56,090 nt of DNA from Leyella lascolaii. GTDB taxonomy: Bacteria > Bacteroidota > Bacteroidia > Bacteroidales > Bacteroidaceae. A program made the translations under genes and the position numbers. The number at the start of each line of letters is the position of its first letter. The first letter of the stretch is position 1. Under the pieces are notes generated by a model. That model worked only from the letters and a program-made list of their open reading frames with translations, was not told the origin of the DNA and made no database searches. Of the stretch, positions 24,131 through 33,869 are shown one piece after another. The stretch lies in NCBI RefSeq assembly GCF_900079775.1, contig NZ_LT556050.1, positions 289,695 to 345,784 on the forward strand, written 5' to 3'.

Positions 24131-24172
24131 ACATAATTAACATAACCGGAACGGTCATGACTATATCCTGAC

Positions 24173-24373
24173 ATGGCAAAAAAAGAGACAAAGACAAAGA
24201 ACTTCATCCTCAGAATCGACACCGACATGATGAACGCCATCGAGGCGTGGGCAGCCGACGAGTTCCGCAGCACCAACGGACAGCTGCAATGGATCATTAC
24301 GGAGGCACTGCGCAAGAGCGGACGGCTGAAGAAAAAGAAGACAGAAAAACACGATAACGATGAGACGCAGTAA
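24173..24373 (+). CDS. Arc-like ribbon-helix-helix DNA-binding protein
   Basis: 66 residues. The core KNFILRIDTDMMNAIEAWAADEFRSTNGQLQWIITEALRKSGR follows the Arc pattern: a beta strand (FILRID), two helices, and the N-G-Q-L/x-x-x-I-x-x-A-L-R segment. The Lys-rich ends fit nucleic-acid binding. RHH proteins dimerise through the strand and insert it into the DNA major groove. The target is unknown; possible ones are its own operon or the repeats nearby. Its stop overlaps the next gene's start by 14 nt, so the two are translationally coupled. No toxin partner is recognisable. Confidence 0.85.
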   Translation: MAKKETKTKNFILRIDTDMMNAIEAWAADEFRSTNGQLQWIITEALRKSGRLKKKKTEKHDNDETQ

Positions 24374-24821
24374 CAACAAGAACAGAATAAAGGTATACCG
24401 CACCATGGAAGGCAACATCTTCGAGGCGGTGACAGCAGTATTGCTGATAATAATCTGGATACTGACTTTCAAAGAGCTGGGAGCCGGGGGCAACGCTGCG
24501 GCATCCACGACAGCGGCAGACGGTGAAGGCGCGGGAAAAATATTAATACCCAACATAGCGGTGACGGCGGCGACACTGTTGCTGCTCGTATCCGCCTACT
24601 TCCCCGACAGGATGATCAATCTTGACATAAAGATAAGAAACACCGCACAATACGCGCTCGTCATACGCATGGTGAGGGTGTTGGCATTGGAGACGGCTGT
24701 GATGTTTCTCGGCTGCAACGCCATCACCGGTTTTGCCGACAAGATATTTCCCGTGACTCTTCCTGTGGTCTTATTTGCCACCATCTTCATATTCAGATTT
24801 CTTATAAACAGAAAAGCATGA
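24360..24821 (+). CDS. Small integral membrane protein, unknown function
   Basis: 153 residues with four predicted helices (about 21-40, 64-82, 100-119 and 127-148) separated by a low-complexity Ala/Gly loop (GAGGNAAASTTAADGEGAGK). An internal Met16 (24405) is an alternative start and would remove a basic leader. I do not recognise the family. It overlaps the Arc-like gene by 14 nt and its TGA overlaps the hydrolase ATG (ATGA), which places it firmly in the SPFH/Arc/hydrolase operon. Confidence 0.75.
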   Translation: MRRSNNKNRIKVYRTMEGNIFEAVTAVLLIIIWILTFKELGAGGNAAASTTAADGEGAGKILIPNIAVTAATLLLLVSAYFPDRMINLDIKIRNTAQYALVIRMVRVLALETAVMFLGCNAITGFADKIFPVTLPVVLFATIFIFRFLINRKA

Positions 24822-26068
24822 GAACCGTTCTCGCATCAATATCAGCCTTGCTTCTCGCCACAGCGGCGGACATGGCGGCGCAGACGCCCGACGGGCAATG
24901 GTCGGGCAGACTCGTTCTGGGACAGGGAAAAGAACTGCCTCTCGTACTGAACATCGCCACCGGTGACGACGGCAAGCCACGGTGCACGCTCGACAGTCCC
25001 ATGCAGGGCGCGGAGGGAATAAAGGCTGAGGTGAACATTCTGACGGAAGACTCGCTCAACATAACCTTTCCCGACATTGCGGCAAAGTATGAGGGACACG
25101 TCAGCGGCGACTCCATCACAGGACGGTTCACACAGATGGGCATGCCGCTCAGGCTCGACCTGAGACGCGGAGGCTTGGTGACTGACCGTCCGCAGACTCC
25201 GCAACCGCCGTTCGCATACAGCACGCGCGAGGTGAGTTTTGAGAACAGAGAGGCGGGCGCGGTGCTGAGCGGCACACTGACCCTGCCCGAGTGTTACGAC
25301 GGAAAGAAGCCCGTGCCGGTGGTGGTGATGGTGAGCGGAAGCGGCTTGCAGAACCGCGACGAGGAGCTGTTCGGGCACAAGCCGTTCCTCGTTCTTTCCG
25401 ACAGGCTGGCACGCAGCGGCATAGCCTCGCTGAGATATGACGACCGGGGCACAGGCAAATCCACTGGCGACGCCGCCGGAGCGACAACCATCGACTTCAT
25501 GAAAGACGCGGCTGCCGCGACAGAAATGCTGCGCGGCATGGACGTGAGGTTCTCCCGAATAGGCGTGGCAGGTCACAGCGAAGGCGCGCTCATAGCCTTC
25601 ATGCTGGCTGCCGACGGCAAGGCAGACTTCATCGTGAGCATGGCTGGACCGGGAGTAAGGGGCGACACGATAATAGCCGGACAGAACAACGACGCACTCA
25701 TGCGCATGGGCAGACCCGCCAATGTGTCTGCCGCAGACGTAAGGACACAGGCTGGGAGGAGCGGAAACGCATGGCTGGAGTTCTTCACAGGCTACGACCC
25801 GGCTGACGTGATAGCCTCGACCACATGCCCGGCGATGGTTATCAACGGGACGAAGGACACGCAGGTGAGACCGCGCCTCAACCTTGACAGAATAAGGAAT
25901 CTGCTTCCCCACAACAGGAAAAACATGATAAGGGAATATGACGGACTCAACCACCTCTTCCAGCACTGCACCACGGGATATGCCGACGAGTATGGCGCGA
26001 TAGAGGAGACAATGTCTGAAGAGGTGATGAAAGACATTGCCGGATGGATAAACTCGCTGGACGAGTGA
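24818..26068 (+). CDS. Secreted alpha/beta hydrolase (S9-like esterase/peptidase)
   Basis: 416 residues with a Sec signal (about 1-21). An N-terminal beta-rich domain (about 25-120; GQWSGRLVLGQGKELPLVLNI) typical of Bacteroidetes hydrolases precedes the alpha/beta-hydrolase core: oxyanion region VVVMVSGSGLQNRDEE, nucleophile elbow GVAGHSEGALIAF, Asp in VINGTKDTQVRP and His in DGLNHLFQ. It probably cleaves an ester or small peptide in the periplasm; the substrate is unknown. It is the last gene of the SPFH operon (ATGA overlap) and ends 16 nt from the convergent rsgA gene. Confidence 0.88.
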   Translation: MRTVLASISALLLATAADMAAQTPDGQWSGRLVLGQGKELPLVLNIATGDDGKPRCTLDSPMQGAEGIKAEVNILTEDSLNITFPDIAAKYEGHVSGDSITGRFTQMGMPLRLDLRRGGLVTDRPQTPQPPFAYSTREVSFENREAGAVLSGTLTLPECYDGKKPVPVVVMVSGSGLQNRDEELFGHKPFLVLSDRLARSGIASLRYDDRGTGKSTGDAAGATTIDFMKDAAAATEMLRGMDVRFSRIGVAGHSEGALIAFMLAADGKADFIVSMAGPGVRGDTIIAGQNNDALMRMGRPANVSAADVRTQAGRSGNAWLEFFTGYDPADVIASTTCPAMVINGTKDTQVRPRLNLDRIRNLLPHNRKNMIREYDGLNHLFQHCTTGYADEYGAIEETMSEEVMKDIAGWINSLDE

Positions 26069-26084
26069 CGCGGGAACGGGCGGG

Positions 26085-27017
26085 TCAGTATGCCTCGCGG
26101 TATTTGTTTCCGTCCTTGTCCTCCAGCATCGACAGATAACTCTGATAACGGCTGGCAGCGATGTAGTGGTCTTCAACAGCCTTCAGCACGGCGCATCCGG
26201 GCTCATGTGTGTGGGTGCAGTTGCTGAAGCGGCAGTCCTTGGAGAAGCGGAATATCTCCTTGAAGTAACTCGTGAGCTCTTCCGGCTCCATGTCGAACGT
26301 TCCGAAGCCTTTTATTCCCGGCGTATCTATGATGTATCCCCCTCCGGGCAGAGGCAGCATCTCGCTGAAGGTGGTGGTGTGCATGCCCGTATTGTGGGCG
26401 TCGCTTATCTCCGCCGTGCGCAGATTGACACCGGGCAGCAGTCTGTTTATCATCGTCGACTTGCCCACTCCGCTGTGTCCGCTGAGCAGGGTGATGCGGT
26501 CGCGCAGCATCTCCATGAGCCCATCCATGCCCTCACCGGTCTCCGCCGACACGGCGACACACTTGTATCCCACTGTCTCATAAAGGTCGGTCATCATCCG
26601 CTGATAGCGCATGAGACTGTCGTCGAGCAGGTCTGTCTTGTTGAACACGAGCACCACGGGCACACTGTAGGCTTCGGCGGTGGCAAGGAAACGGTCGATG
26701 AACGTCGTGCTTGTCTGCGGACGCTCCACCGTAACGACGAGAAACGCCTGGTCTACGTTGGCTGCGATGATGTGACTCTGCTTGCTCAGGTTCTGCGATT
26801 TGCGTATGATGTAGTTCTTGCGGTCGCCTATGGCTGTGATGAATGCCGTGTTCTGACTGTTGAGCTCTATCTCCACATGGTCGCCCACAGCCACAGGATT
26901 GGTGCTGCGGATGCCTTTCAGACGGAAGTTTCCCTTTATCTTGCACTCCACAACGCTGCCTTCGACGGTCTTCACCGTATACCAGCTGCCGGTATTCTTT
27001 ATCACTAAGCCCTGCAT
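26085..27017 (-). CDS. rsgA: Ribosome small-subunit-dependent GTPase RsgA
   Basis: 310 residues. N-terminal OB fold (about 1-70), then a circularly permuted GTPase domain with G4 FNKTDL (125-130) before G1 GHSGVGKST (180-188), and G3 DTPGIKGFG (231-239). The zinc knuckle [14 protein letters not shown] (262-275) is intact. It helps late maturation of the 30S subunit. It is downstream of frr on the same strand, separated by a 135-nt spacer that contains a long hairpin with a T-tract. Confidence 0.96.
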   Translation of the reverse strand: MQGLVIKNTGSWYTVKTVEGSVVECKIKGNFRLKGIRSTNPVAVGDHVEIELNSQNTAFITAIGDRKNYIIRKSQNLSKQSHIIAANVDQAFLVVTVERPQTSTTFIDRFLATAEAYSVPVVLVFNKTDLLDDSLMRYQRMMTDLYETVGYKCVAVSAETGEGMDGLMEMLRDRITLLSGHSGVGKSTMINRLLPGVNLRTAEISDAHNTGMHTTTFSEMLPLPGGGYIIDTPGIKGFGTFDMEPEELTSYFKEIFRFSKDCRFSNCTHTHEPGCAVLKAVEDHYIAASRYQSYLSMLEDKDGNKYREAY

Positions 27018-27033
27018 CTTGATGGGAATAAGA

Positions 27034-27144
27034 ATAAAAAAGGCAAGAAAGAAAACAGACTTATCGCCTCCCGCGCCATGGCGGCAGCCTTGTGCTCCGG
27101 TGTCTGTACGACAGGAGAAGGCGGTGTCTGTGTTCTTTCTTGCC
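27034..27144 (-). terminator. Long terminator-like hairpin between frr and rsgA
   Basis: The arms GGCAAGAAAGAA (27042-27053) and TTCTTTCTTGCC (27133-27144) pair perfectly and extend six more base pairs after one mismatch. The ~65-nt interior has its own pairing (CGCCT/AGGCG; GCCGCCATGGCGC). On the minus strand the stem is followed by TTTTTTATT. It ends frr or conditionally limits read-through into rsgA. Confidence 0.65.
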
Positions 27145-27152
27145 TGCCGTTT

Positions 27153-27713
27153 TTATACTGTCATTATCTCTTTAGTCTTTTCGTCAAGCAGATCGTCAAT
27201 CTTTTTGATGTACTTGTCGTGTATCTTCTGAAGCTCCAGCTCGGCGTCCTTCTCGTTGTCTTCGGACAGTCCGTCCTTGATGGCTTTCTTCAGTTTCTCC
27301 TTTGTCTCGGCACGGGCATTGCGCACCTCCACCTTTGTCTTCTCGCCTATCTTGTTACACTGCTTCACAAGCTCGCGTCTGCGCTCCTCTGTAGGCTGCG
27401 GGATGGCGAGGCGTATTATCTCTCCGTTGTTCTCAGGAGTGATGCCCACATCACTGTCCATGATGGCTTTCTCTATGTCGCGTATAGCCTTCTTGTCCCA
27501 TGGACGTATGGCTATGGTGCGTGCGTCGGGCACCGACACGTTGGCAACCTGATTCAATGGAACCATCGAACCGTAGGAATTAACCCTCACACCGTCGAGT
27601 ATGGCAACATTGGCACGGCCTGCACGTACACGCGAAAGCTGTTCGTCCAGATACATCGCAGCCATTTCCATGCGCTCGCCGGCAGCATTTAATGTCTCTT
27701 TTACGTCAATCAT
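27153..27713 (-). CDS. frr: Ribosome recycling factor
   Basis: 186 residues, the normal family length. Three-helix bundle with a small alpha/beta domain; hallmark segments are LSRVRAGRANVAILDGVRVNSYGSMVPLNQVANVSVPDARTIAIRPWD and IRLAIPQPTEERRRELVKQCNKIGEKTKVEVRN. With EF-G it splits post-termination ribosomes in the cytosol. It has a clear promoter with a leader of about 155 nt, and a terminator-like hairpin follows before rsgA. Confidence 0.97.
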   Translation of the reverse strand: MIDVKETLNAAGERMEMAAMYLDEQLSRVRAGRANVAILDGVRVNSYGSMVPLNQVANVSVPDARTIAIRPWDKKAIRDIEKAIMDSDVGITPENNGEIIRLAIPQPTEERRRELVKQCNKIGEKTKVEVRNARAETKEKLKKAIKDGLSEDNEKDAELELQKIHDKYIKKIDDLLDEKTKEIMTV

Positions 27714-28342
27714 ATTTTCTTATATCGTTTGTTTATTTGGTTCAGCTGTAATCTTGTAAATGTCGCCCGCCATGAGGGAAAGGCGTATTCATGGCACAGT
27801 GATGCCTGCGAAAATCAGCTCCGGCGGTACAATCCGTCCGCCTTGCGCGGTAGATACAGGCGTTTTTTATTGATGCAAATATAGATATTAGTTTTTAAAC
27901 ATCCAAATTATTGTATTCGGAATTTACGCTGTCGGGCATCATATGCTTCGTTTCGCTGTCCTCACCCGCCGCAAACGGCATGGTCAGCATCCCGTCACGG
28001 CAGGCACGGGCATACGTCACGGTGACACCTTGCATTCACCATCATAAGGCTGTATGCCGCATATGGGAGCGATAAAAAGGACATGTCGCACCATTATTTG
28101 ATAATTTTAGTATTATAGGAAGAACAAACCATAAAATCGGAAGGATGCATTGTGCGATTTCATATATTTTCAACCTTAATTTATAAATAATGTAAAAAGA
28201 TTATGACATCTTTCTTCTAAATTCGTATCTTCGCACTACCAATACTTTTTTACTTTGACTTTTTTCGTGTGACATAATCTTTTGTGGATGCAAAAGAACG
28301 GTTCCACGCATTATGCAACCGAATTAATAAACTAAAAACTGG
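27714..28342. other. Divergent intergenic region frr / RND efflux
   Basis: It holds the frr promoter. Towards the efflux operon only a weak -7-like TATCTTCG (28226-28233) is visible. I see no riboswitch, small RNA or gene. No TetR-type regulator is encoded beside the pump. Confidence 0.5.
27876..27907 (-). promoter_or_regulatory. frr promoter
   Basis: On the minus strand: TTTG (27904-27907), 20 nt, TATATTTG (27876-27883). Confidence 0.75.
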
Positions 28343-29428
28343 ATGATGGACAAAAGACTGAAATGGGGCATGATAGCCGTTATTGCCTGCGCGCTGGTCG
28401 CATGGGGTGTGTATTCCCAGATGCCTAAGACTAACTCCGAGCTTGCAAAAGCCGACAAGATAATGCAAGGCAGCAAGGGGAAAAACAAGGAGCTGAACGT
28501 GAACGGGACAATCATAAAAACCGGTCCGCTTACCGACGAGTTCACTGTCACAGGAACGCTTATACCTGACGAGAACGTCGACCTGTCTTTTGAGACTTCC
28601 GGACAGGTGGTGAGCATAATGTTCAAAGAGGGCGTGCACGTGAAGAAAGGACAGCTTCTCGCCAAGGTGAACGACAAGAAACTGCAGGCTGAACTGAAAA
28701 GACTGGTGTCGCAACTCAAGCTGGCAAAGGACCGCGTGTACAGGCAGCGCACCCTGCTCCAGCACGACGCGGTGAGCCAGGAAGCCTATGAGCAGGTGAA
28801 CACCGAGCTTGCCACACTGCAGGCGGACATCGACATAGTGAAGGCACAGATAGAACTGACTGAGCTGAGAGCACCGTTCGACGGAATAATAGGACTAAGG
28901 CAGATAAGCGTGGGAGCATATGCCACGCCGCAGACCGTTGTAAGCAAACTGACAAGAATAGTTCCGCTGAAACTGGAGTTCGCCGTTCCTGAACGCTATG
29001 CAAGAGACATCAAGCCCGGCACAAGGCTTCAGTTCACCATCGACGGAGTGCTCAACTCATTCCCGGCTAAAGTGTATGCGAAGGAGTCGGCTATCGACAT
29101 GAACACCCATACACTCACCGTGCGCGCCCTTTATGCCAACCCCGACGGCAGACTTACGCCCGGACGGTATGCCAGCATAAACCTGAAGAAACAGGAGATA
29201 AAGGACGCAATAGCCATCCCTTCGGAGGCTGTCGTGCCGGAAATGGGAAAAGACAAGGTGTTCCTTTACAAATCGGGAAAGGCGCAGCCTGTAGAAATAA
29301 AGGTGGGACTGAGAACAGAAGACAAGGTGCAGGTTATCAAAGGACTTAACGTGGGCGACACTCTGATAACGTCAGGAACACTGCAGCTGCGCACCGACCT
29401 GCCGGTGAAGCTCGACAAGGTTGATTAA
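28343..29428 (+). CDS. RND efflux periplasmic adaptor (MFP subunit)
   Basis: 361 residues with an N-terminal membrane anchor (about 8-25). Membrane-fusion-protein order: lipoyl half-motif LSFETSGQVVSIMFKEGVHVKKGQLLAKVND, a short coiled hairpin (about 115-175, LVSQLKLAKDRVYRQRTLLQ), lipoyl second half LTELRAPFDGIIGLRQISVGAY, then beta-barrel and membrane-proximal domains. It links the inner-membrane pump to the TolC-like channel. It is the first gene of a three-gene efflux operon; the next starts 21 nt downstream. Two adjacent ATGs can serve as the start. Confidence 0.95.
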   Translation: MMDKRLKWGMIAVIACALVAWGVYSQMPKTNSELAKADKIMQGSKGKNKELNVNGTIIKTGPLTDEFTVTGTLIPDENVDLSFETSGQVVSIMFKEGVHVKKGQLLAKVNDKKLQAELKRLVSQLKLAKDRVYRQRTLLQHDAVSQEAYEQVNTELATLQADIDIVKAQIELTELRAPFDGIIGLRQISVGAYATPQTVVSKLTRIVPLKLEFAVPERYARDIKPGTRLQFTIDGVLNSFPAKVYAKESAIDMNTHTLTVRALYANPDGRLTPGRYASINLKKQEIKDAIAIPSEAVVPEMGKDKVFLYKSGKAQPVEIKVGLRTEDKVQVIKGLNVGDTLITSGTLQLRTDLPVKLDKVD

Positions 29429-29449
29429 CGCACTTAAAAAGCACGAACG

Positions 29450-32400
29450 ATGAACATCTCTGAAGTAAGCATACGCAGACCGGTTCTTGCGACTGTGATG
29501 ACCGTGATAATCCTGCTTTTCGGCATAATAGGCTATGCCTACCTTGGCGTAAGGGAATATCCTTCGGTGGACAATCCCATCATCTCGGTGAGCTGCTCGT
29601 ACGCGGGAGCCAACGCCGATGTGATTGAGAACCAGATAACAGAACCGCTTGAGCAGAACATAAACGGCATTCCGGGCATCCGCTCGCTGACAAGTACAAG
29701 CGAACAGGGACGAAGCAGGATAACCGTAGAATTCGAACTGTCGGTCGACCTTGAGACTGCGGCGAACGACGTACGCGACAAAGTGTCGCGCGCACAGCGT
29801 TATCTGCCGCGCGACTGCGACCCTCCGACAGTGTCAAAAGCCGACGCCGACGCCTCACCGATACTCATGGTGGCTCTGCAAAGCGAGAAAAGACCGCTGC
29901 TGGAGCTTAGCGAAATAGCCGACCTCACGGTGAAAGAGCAGCTGCAGACAATACCCGACGTGAGCAGCGTGAGCATATGGGGTGAGAAGAAATACTCCAT
30001 GCGGCTTTGGCTCGACCCCATCAAGATGGCGGGATATGGCATCACGCCGATGGACGTGAAGAACGCTGTGGACAACGAGAACGTGGAACTGCCGTCGGGA
30101 AGCATCGAGGGCAACACCATAGAACTGAACATCCGGACAATGGGTCTGATGAATACCGCAAAGATGTTTGACGACCTTATCGTCAAAAGCGACGGCAACA
30201 GGATAATCCGTTTCAGCGATATCGGACGCGCGGAGCTCGGTGCCGCCGACATCAAAAGCTACATGAAGATGAACGGTGTGCCCATGGTCGGCGTGGTGGT
30301 GGTGCCCCAGCCCGGCGCGAACCACATCGACATAGCCGACGCGGTGTACAAACGGATGGAGCAGATGAAGAAAGACCTGCCCGAAGATGTGAAGTACAGC
30401 TACGGCTTCGACAACACTAAGTTCATCCGCGCATCCATAGATGAGGTGAAGCATACGGTGTATGAGGCGTTCGTTCTCGTGATAATAATCATCTTCCTCT
30501 TCCTTCGCGACTGGCGGGTGACACTCGTTCCCTGCATCGTAATACCCGTTTCGCTCATCGGAGCGTTCTTTATAATGTATCTCTTCGGCTTTTCCATCAA
30601 CGTGCTCACAATGCTTGCCGTGGTGCTTGCCGTGGGACTGGTGGTCGACGACGCCATTGTCATGACCGAGAACATATATATCCGCATCGAAAGAGGCATG
30701 CCGCCGATGCAGGCAGGCATTGAAGGCTCGAAGGAGATATTCTTCGCCGTCATCTCCACAACCATCACTCTGGTGGCTGTCTTCTTCCCCATAGTATTCA
30801 TGGAGGGCACCACCGGCCGTCTGTTCCGCGAATTCAGCATGGTCATCTCCGGCTCGGTGCTCATATCGGCATTCGCCGCCCTCACGTTCACTCCGATGCT
30901 TGCGACCAAGATGCTGAAGCAACGTGAGAGGAAAAACGCATTCTATCGTGCCACCGAACCGTTCTTCGACGGCATGAACAGGCTCTATGACAAATCGCTG
31001 GCATACGTCCTGCGCCACCGCATATGGGTGATTCCGGTAATGGTACTGATGATTGTGCTCGCCATATTCCTATGGGGAAAGATTCCGTCGGAGATGGCTC
31101 CGCTCGAAGACCGTTCGATGATTACAATCAACACACGCGGTGCCGAGGGCGTGACATACGAATACATAAGGGATTATACAGAAGACATCAACCTTGTGGT
31201 AGACTCCATAATACCTGACGCGGAAGCCGTGACGGCACGTGTATCGAGCGGTAGCGGAAACATACAGGTGACTCTTAAAGACATGGCAGACCGCGATTAC
31301 AGCCAGATGGACATTGCCGAAAAGCTGTCGGCAGCCGTACAGAAAAAGACCAAGGCGCGCTCTTTCGTGCAGCAGCAGTCATCGTTCGGAGGGCGTCGTT
31401 CGCGCATGCCAATACAGTATGTACTGCAAGCCACCAACCTCGAAAAGCTCGAGAAAGTGCTTCCCAAGTTCATGGAGAAGGTATACGAGAATCCGGTGTT
31501 CCAGATGGCGGACGTCGACCTGAAGTTCAGCAAGCCCGAAGCGCGCATACACATCAACCGCGACAAGGCGAACGTAATGGGCGTAAGCACACGCGACCTG
31601 TCCGAGACTCTGCAATACGGACTGAGCGGCCAGCGCATGGGATACTTCTACATGAACGGCAAACAGTACGAGATACTCGGTGAGATAAACCGCCAGCAAC
31701 GCAACAAACCAGCCGATCTGCGCTCCATATATCTGCGCAGCAACGACGGCAAGATGATACAGATGGACAACCTCATAGAGCTTGAGAACACCATCGCTCC
31801 GCCCAAGCTGTACAGATACAACCGCTTTGTCTCAGCCACGGTGTCGGCAGGTCTGGCAGAAGGAAAGACCATCGGAGAAGGTCTCGACGAGATGGACAAG
31901 ATAGCAAAGGAGGTGCTCGACGACACATTCCGCACCACACTGGCAGGCGACTCGAAGGATTTCCGCGAGAGTTCGTCAAGCCTTATGTTCGCGTTCATAC
32001 TTGCCCTGGTGCTCATCTATCTCATTCTGGCGGCACAGTTCGAGAGCTTCAAGGATCCGTTCATCATAATGCTCACCGTTCCTCTTGCCATAACAGGCGC
32101 GCTGATATTCATGTTCTTCGGTGACATAACCATGAACGTGTTCAGTCAGATAGGCATTATCATGCTCATAGGTCTTGTCGCCAAGAACGGAATACTTATC
32201 GTCGAGTTTGCCAACCAGAAGCAGCAGGAAGGACAGGACAAGCTCACCGCCGTGCGTGAAGCCTCAAAGCTGCGCCTTCGCCCTATTCTCATGACGAGCG
32301 CGGCAACCGTCCTCGGACTCATCCCTCTGGCTTTCGCGTCGGGTGAAGGATGCAACCAGCGTATCGCGATGGGTGTCGCAGTTGTGGGCGGAATGCTTGT

Positions 32401-32488
32401 CTCCACTGTCCTGACAATGTACATCGTGCCTTCTGTCTACAGTTTCATTTCAACAAACAGAATTAAAAAGCTAACAAATGGTAAATAA
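29450..32488 (+). CDS. RND efflux inner-membrane transporter (HAE1/AcrB type)
   Basis: 1012 residues with twelve membrane helices and two large periplasmic loops. It starts MNISEVSIRRPVLATVMTV. The TM4 proton-relay motif VGLVVDDAIVMTENI carries the Asp-Asp pair, the loop GSVLISAFAALTFTPML follows, and near the end come GIIMLIGLVAKNGILIVEFAN and LRPILMTSAATVLGLIPLAFASGEG. This is the multidrug (HAE1) rather than heavy-metal type. It uses the proton gradient to expel amphipathic compounds. It overlaps the outer-membrane factor gene by 11 nt. Confidence 0.96.
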   Translation: MNISEVSIRRPVLATVMTVIILLFGIIGYAYLGVREYPSVDNPIISVSCSYAGANADVIENQITEPLEQNINGIPGIRSLTSTSEQGRSRITVEFELSVDLETAANDVRDKVSRAQRYLPRDCDPPTVSKADADASPILMVALQSEKRPLLELSEIADLTVKEQLQTIPDVSSVSIWGEKKYSMRLWLDPIKMAGYGITPMDVKNAVDNENVELPSGSIEGNTIELNIRTMGLMNTAKMFDDLIVKSDGNRIIRFSDIGRAELGAADIKSYMKMNGVPMVGVVVVPQPGANHIDIADAVYKRMEQMKKDLPEDVKYSYGFDNTKFIRASIDEVKHTVYEAFVLVIIIIFLFLRDWRVTLVPCIVIPVSLIGAFFIMYLFGFSINVLTMLAVVLAVGLVVDDAIVMTENIYIRIERGMPPMQAGIEGSKEIFFAVISTTITLVAVFFPIVFMEGTTGRLFREFSMVISGSVLISAFAALTFTPMLATKMLKQRERKNAFYRATEPFFDGMNRLYDKSLAYVLRHRIWVIPVMVLMIVLAIFLWGKIPSEMAPLEDRSMITINTRGAEGVTYEYIRDYTEDINLVVDSIIPDAEAVTARVSSGSGNIQVTLKDMADRDYSQMDIAEKLSAAVQKKTKARSFVQQQSSFGGRRSRMPIQYVLQATNLEKLEKVLPKFMEKVYENPVFQMADVDLKFSKPEARIHINRDKANVMGVSTRDLSETLQYGLSGQRMGYFYMNGKQYEILGEINRQQRNKPADLRSIYLRSNDGKMIQMDNLIELENTIAPPKLYRYNRFVSATVSAGLAEGKTIGEGLDEMDKIAKEVLDDTFRTTLAGDSKDFRESSSSLMFAFILALVLIYLILAAQFESFKDPFIIMLTVPLAITGALIFMFFGDITMNVFSQIGIIMLIGLVAKNGILIVEFANQKQQEGQDKLTAVREASKLRLRPILMTSAATVLGLIPLAFASGEGCNQRIAMGVAVVGGMLVSTVLTMYIVPSVYSFISTNRIKKLTNGK

Positions 32489-33854
32489 AATCATCACCGG
32501 AACAGTGTTCATGCTGTGTGTCTGCCCGGCAGCCGCACAGCAGGAACCGGAATATCATGATGTCGGAGTGACCACACTGCAGGACTGTCTTGCCAAGGGT
32601 CTTGAGAACAACTTCTCCATCCGCATGGTGAAAAACCGTCAGGAGGTGAGCTCTAACAACGCCACAGCCGCCAACGCGGGACTGCTCCCAGAGGTAAACC
32701 TCACCGCCTCGTACGGCGGAAACTATCATACCACCAGCACGACGGCAAGAGAGTCGGGCGTCACTACGAAAGAAAGCAACGCCTACGACGGCACTCTTGA
32801 CGCCGGAATAGAGCTTAACTGGACTATATTCGACGGTTTCAACGTGTGGACAAACTACAAACAGTTGCAGATGATGAAGGAACAGGGCGAGTTGCAGACA
32901 CGCATTGCCGTTGAAGACTACGTGGCGTCACTCGCCGCCGAATACTATAACTTCATACAGCAGAGCATACGTCTGAAGAACTTCCACAACGCAATGAAGC
33001 TCTCGCGGGAACGTCTGCGCATCGTGGAAGTGAACTACCACGTAGGCAGTTTCTCACAACTGGAATACCTTCAGGCAAAAGTGGACTTCAACGCCGACAG
33101 CACCCAGTACATGAAACAGCGCGAGGCACTCACCACATCGAGGATAAAGCTGAACGAGATGCTGGGCAACGAGGACGTCACCGCACTACTCGGCATACGC
33201 GACACCACCATCGACGTGAATCCCGGTCTGCGTTACGACGAGCTGTGGGAGGCGACCCTGTCTGCCAACTCATCGCTTCTGCTGGCAGACAAGAACACGG
33301 ATATAGTCAGGGCAGACTACAAGAAGATAATGTCTCGCGACTATCCTTACGTGCGGCTGAACCTCGGCTACGGATACACCATGAACCGTTACGAGCTCTC
33401 TTCCACGCGAAAGCGCGACAACTGGGGGCTGAACGCGGGAATAACCGTGGGATTCAAGCTCTTCGACGGCAAGCGGAAGATGCAGAAAAAGAACGCCGAA
33501 CTCGACATCAGATACTCGGAACTGGAACGCGACAATCTGCGGCTGACACTCAAATCGGAGCTGAACAACTTCTGGCAGGCATACAAGAACAACTGGGAGA
33601 TACTGCAGAAGGAGAGACAGAACCTCGTCGCCGCCGAGACAAACTACTATTTCGCCAACCTCAAATATCTCGAGCACAGCATATCAGGATTTGAGATGCG
33701 CGAGGCGCAACAGAGTCTGCTCGACGCACGCGAACGCATTCTCGTAGCCGAATACGACACAAAGATATGCGAGATATCGCTTCTCCAGCTCAGCGGAAAG
33801 GTGCTCGGCTATCTGAGCGGAGAGACATATCACACAGCAACAGAACAACAATAA
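32478..33854 (+). CDS. TolC family outer-membrane efflux protein
   Basis: 458 residues with a Sec signal (about 1-20). Two OEP repeats with long coiled helices: TLQDCLAKGLENNFSIRMVKNRQEVSSNN and LSRERLRIVEVNYHVGSFSQLEYLQAKVDFNAD, then in the second half FKLFDGKRKMQKKNAELDIRYSELERDNLRLTLKSEL. It forms the trimeric outer-membrane channel of the pump. It overlaps the RND gene by 11 nt and completes the tripartite operon; a GDSL hydrolase follows 15 nt later. Confidence 0.93.
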   Translation: MVNKIITGTVFMLCVCPAAAQQEPEYHDVGVTTLQDCLAKGLENNFSIRMVKNRQEVSSNNATAANAGLLPEVNLTASYGGNYHTTSTTARESGVTTKESNAYDGTLDAGIELNWTIFDGFNVWTNYKQLQMMKEQGELQTRIAVEDYVASLAAEYYNFIQQSIRLKNFHNAMKLSRERLRIVEVNYHVGSFSQLEYLQAKVDFNADSTQYMKQREALTTSRIKLNEMLGNEDVTALLGIRDTTIDVNPGLRYDELWEATLSANSSLLLADKNTDIVRADYKKIMSRDYPYVRLNLGYGYTMNRYELSSTRKRDNWGLNAGITVGFKLFDGKRKMQKKNAELDIRYSELERDNLRLTLKSELNNFWQAYKNNWEILQKERQNLVAAETNYYFANLKYLEHSISGFEMREAQQSLLDARERILVAEYDTKICEISLLQLSGKVLGYLSGETYHTATEQQ

Positions 33855-33869
33855 ACAAATGAAAAAGCC

